DNA from: Miscanthus floridulus
Taxonomy: Eukaryota > Streptophyta > Magnoliopsida > Poales > Poaceae
Direction of reading: 5' to 3'
Assembly: GCF_019320115.1 (NCBI RefSeq)
Contig: NC_089583.1
Coordinates: 75,905,368 to 75,969,367 of the forward strand
Length of the DNA: 64,000 bases
Shown here: in pieces, positions 59,967-64,000 of the stretch
Numbering within the stretch: position 1 is the first letter of the stretch
Layout: the number at the start of each line of letters is the position of its first letter
Notes under the pieces: generated by a model
Database searches by the model: none
What the model saw: only the letters and a program-made list of their open reading frames with translations
What the model was told of the DNA's origin: nothing
Made by a program: the position numbers and the translations under genes

Positions 59967-60200
59967 GGCTAGCTAGCTAGCTTCCGGTCGGTCTTGGAGT
60001 TCTTGGCTCCGAGGTTGGTGGTGGTGGTGGTGGACTGGCGAAGCAGGCGAAGGTGGTTTCCGGCTGCTCTCGCTCTCTCGGTCAAATGGGCGTCGCCTTT
60101 TAAGCCCGGTTGCTCGTGGCCAACCTGCACGGCGGACGGCTTTGCGGGGGTGCCTTTTTATCGAGCCCTTTTGGCGGCAGCGCCACGGTAGTGGCCGAGA
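59967..60200 (-). promoter_or_regulatory. Leader and core promoter of the bHLH gene
   Basis: On the minus strand, GATAAAAAGG lies near 60150-60160 and TTAAAAGG near 60094-60102. Either could serve as a TATA box, followed by a GAGAGAGCGAGAGC stretch (60062-60085) typical of plant leaders. The ATG at 59964-59966 is the first in frame with the bHLH domain. Confidence 0.4.
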
Positions 60201-60229
60201 CGGCGGGCCAGCCAGCCAGCCATCCAAGT

Positions 60230-61198
60230 GCTCGTGTACGGCACTACACTAGTCAGGGGGCCCGGCCTGCTGTCTTTCTAAAGATTTTTTTTTCAAGTAG
60301 ATGTTTCATGGTACTATAGTGGTATAGGAGTATTTTTTTGAAAGGTTTTTAGTGGTAGGAGAGTATATGCTTTGCATAGAACAGGGACGTGACTAGGCAT
60401 GTACGACAAGAGTCACTTGTCATTGATTGTTGTGTATGACATAGTATAGGACTGTCTCAATATAGTACATATTCAAGCCTTTTTGAAACACGGGAATCTA
60501 TAGGAATTTTCGTATAAGTCTGTTTATTTTTTTCACAAAATGTAAGAAAAAGGAAAAAAATTGCGTTCCAAATGGCGCCTCGATGTTATTGGAAGTTTTT
60601 TTCTTCGGAAAAAATGTTCTGAAGTTTCTTTTTGTGCTCTGCTTGGAATAATCTTTTTATTCTGACAGTTCAAAACGAATCTTGGTAACAAAGGCGTTGT
60701 GATGGCGCACATGACATGAACACATTTTGTTAGAAGGCGTGTTTTATTTTATGCAAACTTGATGTATTTAGAAAATGCCAAATATCTTCATATAATTTGA
60801 AATAGAGAAAGTACAAAAGTTATACTGTATATCGCTTTCGGTCTTCACTTGTTATATCCCTTGCTAAAAAAAAGAAAGAAAGGATGGAAGAGCACGAGAC
60901 AGATGCTCGTAGCTCTCGTCGGCTGGTGCATATACCCCACCTCCTGTGCGATGGGTGGAATCCACATAATGTGCAGTCAAACAACAGTAAAGTGCCCGTT
61001 ATTTTTGTTAACAAATGCAGATCCGTAAATTATTAGAAACTTTGGCTGCAAATCTATTGGACTGAAGTTTGGCCTCTTAAACTTTAAAAGGCAAAATATA
61101 TCGCCCGCAATTATTTTTTTCTGTATTACGCAAGCGTCTACTAAAAGTGTCTACCATTTGCACGTAGGTTTTTTAACAGAATGCCATTTGCACATAGT
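60230..61198. other. Intergenic sequence upstream of the bHLH gene
   Basis: AT-rich; no gene or transposon end was recognised. Confidence 0.4.
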
Positions 61199-61317
61199 GG
61201 CCCCGTTCGGCTTACCGCATATTCGGCTTGTTTTTTCAGTCAGAACAGTGTTTTTCTCTCACAACAATTCAACCAGAACAGTATTTTTCAGCCAAGATTT
61301 AGCAAGCCGAACGGGCC
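61199..61317. mobile_element. Short MITE, GGCCCCGTTCGGCTT ends
   Basis: The 119-bp element has ends GGCCCCGTTCGGCTT and its near-inverse AAGCCGAACGGGCC. The interior CAGAACAGTGTTTTTCTCTC and ACAACAATTC is shared with the related element at 62758. It is a common grass MITE type. Confidence 0.75.
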
Positions 61318-62757
61318 AATAGCAGCCATATCGCAGGAAAATGTTTGTGTCTTTTGTGTCCGTTTGACGCTACAGTATCCTACGAAAGCTCTCATCCAGT
61401 TCTGTTTTAGGTGTACAAGTTCAACGAAAAGATGTGTCGTAGGTATTTTGCAAAAAAAAAGGGTACTGATACTGTTAGGTACCCCTATAGTATAGGCTAC
61501 TGTAACTGTAATAGTAGAACTTTTTTTTACTGAAATTGCAAGATTTTACGGCGCCGAACAGGCTGAGCAGAGGTTGGAGGCTTGGAGCAGGTGCGTACTC
61601 CGTATCAGGTTGAGAAACGGAAGGGGAGCCTGCGATTTGACAATCCAAGGGGGCAGCTCGAAACCTCCGTGAATCCGTGATGCCTCAGCGCGGCCGTGGA
61701 CCCAACCCAAGCAGGCAACCACGCAGCAGCACAACCCCAACCGCGCCGAGCGAGCATAAAAAGCCGACCAACGCTACGGAGCAGTCGATGGAAAAAGGCA
61801 CTCCGCTCCGGCGTGCCGCGGCCGCAGGGAACAGCGCGGCGCTGCGTGCCCACCCGACCCGACGAAGCCCCCCCGACCCCCCAAGCGCCTCTAGTCTAGG
61901 TCTAGCCATCCATCGGCTAGGGAAGGGAAGGGAAGGTTCGTCCGGTCCGGGTGATCGATCGCGCCCGCGGCGGGCTGGGCTGGCGCTGCGTGGGCGCGCG
62001 GCCTTTTGGCAGGTCCGAGCAGGCCACGCCTCCCCGCCTCGTGTCGCAGTTATTTCCCCGGCCCTCTCGCCTCGCCCCTTCTTTTTTCTCGTGCCGTGCT
62101 GCGCGCGCGGCCCGAGACGCGACCGGATGATTGTGTCCCGCAGGCTGCCGCTGCTGCGTGCTGCCTGTTGCCGCCCCCGTCACGTCCGTGCCTGGCGCGC
62201 CCCGCACGCTCTCCGAGGAATATCTATCGCCTGCATGCCGGGACCGGGACCGGGAGCCGGCCGGCCGCCCCCGGGCCGCTGCGGCGAACTATCTCCGTCC
62301 GTTTCCTTCTCCTCCGGTGGGTGACGCGGCGTGGCGCGGGTGCTGGCTGGACGGATGCCCTTCTCGTCCCGGTTCGGTTGGGCTGGTTCGTTACGCTCGT
62401 TTCCCGATACCAATAGGATGGAGAACCTGCAAAAGATGGCCGGGTCGGGCGCGGAAAGTTGGCTTTGGCTCCTCCCGCGCCCGTGCCCGTGGCTGTGGCT
62501 GTGTGCGCTGGTCGTCCTGCTCGTGCTGCCTCCTTTCGCTCCTCTTTTTGTCCCAGCTCGTTTACGTTGCGCCCACCGCTGCTGCATGGCGTAGTACAGC
62601 GTCTTGTCAGGTGATCGAACCACTGGCTCGTGACGCTGTCCAGCTTTTGCTCAGCACGTCGTGCCGGACCGGACGCCGGCTCCTTCCCCTTCCTCGAGTC
62701 TCCTGATCCCGCACACGTGTCAGCCAGCAAATCTCTCTCGACAAGGTTTAACGTCAT
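61318..62757. other. GC-rich intergenic sequence, no gene recognised
   Basis: 61660-62720 is very GC-rich and open in several frames on both strands (longest 215 codons, plus, 61677-62324), but composition is Arg/Pro/Ala/Ser-rich and no domain is visible. It could contain a promoter or leader of a gene beyond the window. Confidence 0.4.
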
Positions 62758-62890
62758 TAAGCCTGTTCGCTTGTTAGTTTTAGTTATGGCTTATCAGACA
62801 GCCAACAGTATTTTTCTTCACAACAAATCAGCACCAGCCGGACTTATTAGCCCAGAAACCGACCATTGGATTAGTTTACTCGCCTTTTCA
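62758..62890. mobile_element. MITE related to 61199-61317, right end decayed
   Basis: It begins AAGCCTGTTCGCTTGTTAG and contains CCAACAGTATTTTTCTTCAC, AACAAATCAGCACCAGCC and TTATTAGCCCAGAAACCGACC, the usual body of this grass MITE. The expected inverse CGAACAGGC end is missing. Confidence 0.65.
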
Positions 62891-63507
62891 GCTGCCCTAA
62901 TGCTATCGTAGTGGAGGAGGAGATCAGAGGTCCATGTGTACAGTATTACTATCGTTCGTGGGCAGTGAGACGGACTGAGCTGACTGACGGATGGATCACA
63001 TCGTGGAGTGTGAATCGGAGGTGGTGATGATGCCACCAGCCACCACACCGGACACCACTGAGCCGAGAGAGGCGAGAGCGGGTCTCGGCTCCTGCTTGTC
63101 CCATGCTCATGGGCTGGGGGCCCGCGTGCGCTTGAGATCATCGCCACGCCATTATGACGCGAGTACCATGCGGCTTTTCCCCCCTTGCTCCTCCCCGCCG
63201 GAACAAGATTTCCTAGAAAGCATGCTCCCCTTTTCCTCGGCCGAAAAAGAGATTGCAGCATCATCAGAGGAAAAAAGAATTGCTAGTAGCCAGAAGTATA
63301 TAGGGCGTAGTGCTCGCTCACGATTAATTACTTGAGCTGTGCACCAGCTAGGCTCATGTGACGTAATTATATTGCCGATAGGTAGACCCCATTGCCCATT
63401 GTTGCAGGGATAACGCCATAACGGTAAAGAGCTTGTTAATCCGATATTGCTTAAGCTTAGTAATAGGTTTCCATTCAAGGATATACTGTGGAGCATATGA
63501 TTTCAAG
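62891..63507. other. Intergenic sequence, nothing recognised
   Basis: ORFs on both strands (62991-63335 and 63152-63496) show no domains. Confidence 0.4.
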
Positions 63508-64000
63508 ATGGCAACGGGTACGTACCCGATGGGTACTGGCCACCCGTACCCGATGGGTACTGGCCACTCGTACCCGCACCCGCCAGATCAAAATCTTACC
63601 CGTCGGGTTACCCGTACCCATAGGCGGGTAGAAAATTCATTCCATACCCGCACCCGACGGGTAATTCTTACCCGACAATATACCCGAGTTCACACACCAA
63701 AATATAATAGCTTCCAGCAAAACAAATCAACAATAGAGCAGCAAAACAGAAATATGGGCTGGTGGAGTGGAGTGAGGATGAGGATTAGGGTTTGAGGGAG
63801 TTCTGGAATATATATACTCATATGCTTATATGGGCCAAATATGGGCTATATGCTTATATGGGCTAAAATTGCAGAGGTTGGATATTATTTATGCGGGTTT
63901 TTTTTTTACCCGCGGGTATGCGGGTATGGGTAGTATACACCCACACCCGTACCCGCATACCCGATGGGTACAAGAATTCGTCCAATAACGTACCCGCGGG
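63508..64000. mobile_element. hAT-like element with TACCCG subterminal repeats, cut by window end
   Basis: From GGCAACGGGTACGTACCCG near 63510 the sequence is dense in GGGTACTGGCCA, TACCCG and CGGGTA words to 63680. It then becomes AT-rich (63690-63890), and dense again (63900-64000) in the opposite sense (GCGGGTATGCGGGTATGGG, CCGATGGGTACAAG). This is the layout of the element at 54615-55166 but with a different repeat word. The right end is at or beyond 64000. Confidence 0.6.

Noticed and set aside
59461..59980. 167-codon minus and 114-codon plus ORFs over the bHLH exon 1
   Set aside because: They are shifted-frame shadows; only the frame with HSEAERRRRQRI continues in phase into exon 2.
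61677..62757. Overlapping ORFs of up to 215 codons
   Set aside because: Composition-driven, open in many frames, no domain and no supporting splice pattern.

Overview
The window is nuclear DNA of a grass, most likely a panicoid (maize/sorghum/sugarcane type). The reasons are CACTA elements with TTTGCCGAGTG subterminal repeats, a Tat-lineage Ty3/gypsy element with a Transposase_28-like antisense ORF, copia solo LTRs ending CACCCCCCTCTAG, grass MITEs, a BAD1/REP1-type TCP gene and a GC-rich bHLH gene. There are no operons, CRISPR arrays or recognisable RNA genes. Most of the short ORFs are noise in repeats.

Layout. 1-6556: 3' part of a Tat-like gypsy element (antisense ORF 157-3779 on the minus strand, two 90-bp repeats, LTR 5405-6556) inserted in a copia remnant (6557-7202). 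7203-8800: CACTA-type terminus with interior. 8830-11990: minus-strand copia pol remnant, itself split by a hAT-like element (9268-10084). 13515-14309: intact class II TCP gene. 16701-18369: non-autonomous CACTA element with a perfect ACT target duplication. 18681-18780: 100 N. 18781-32117 then repeats 5281-18680 almost base for base, including a second identical TCP ORF. 32118-57400: repeat-rich intergenic DNA with a decayed DUF223/RPA-like exon, two solo LTRs with perfect 5-bp target duplications (43820-45688 and 49055-50363), a Helitron 3' end, a MITE sitting in a (TA)n microsatellite, and several other MITEs and hAT-like elements. 57655-59966: intact two-exon bHLH-ACT gene on the minus strand. 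60200-64000: MITEs and a hAT-like element cut by the window end.

Only two protein-coding loci look functional: the TCP gene (present twice in this assembly) and the bHLH gene. Both are transcription factors of the kind that control plant architecture or patterning, but nothing in the sequence links them functionally. The main point for a reader is that the TCP duplication runs exactly up to both sides of an assembly gap. This is the signature of an unmerged contig overlap or two haplotypes placed in tandem, so the gene may be single copy. I did not find a clearly new biological system. The most unusual structures are the nested direct/inverted repeat with two splice-donor-like sites inside the TCP reading frame, and a pair of inverted two-unit repeats bounding a 12-kb region that holds the DUF223 remnant.
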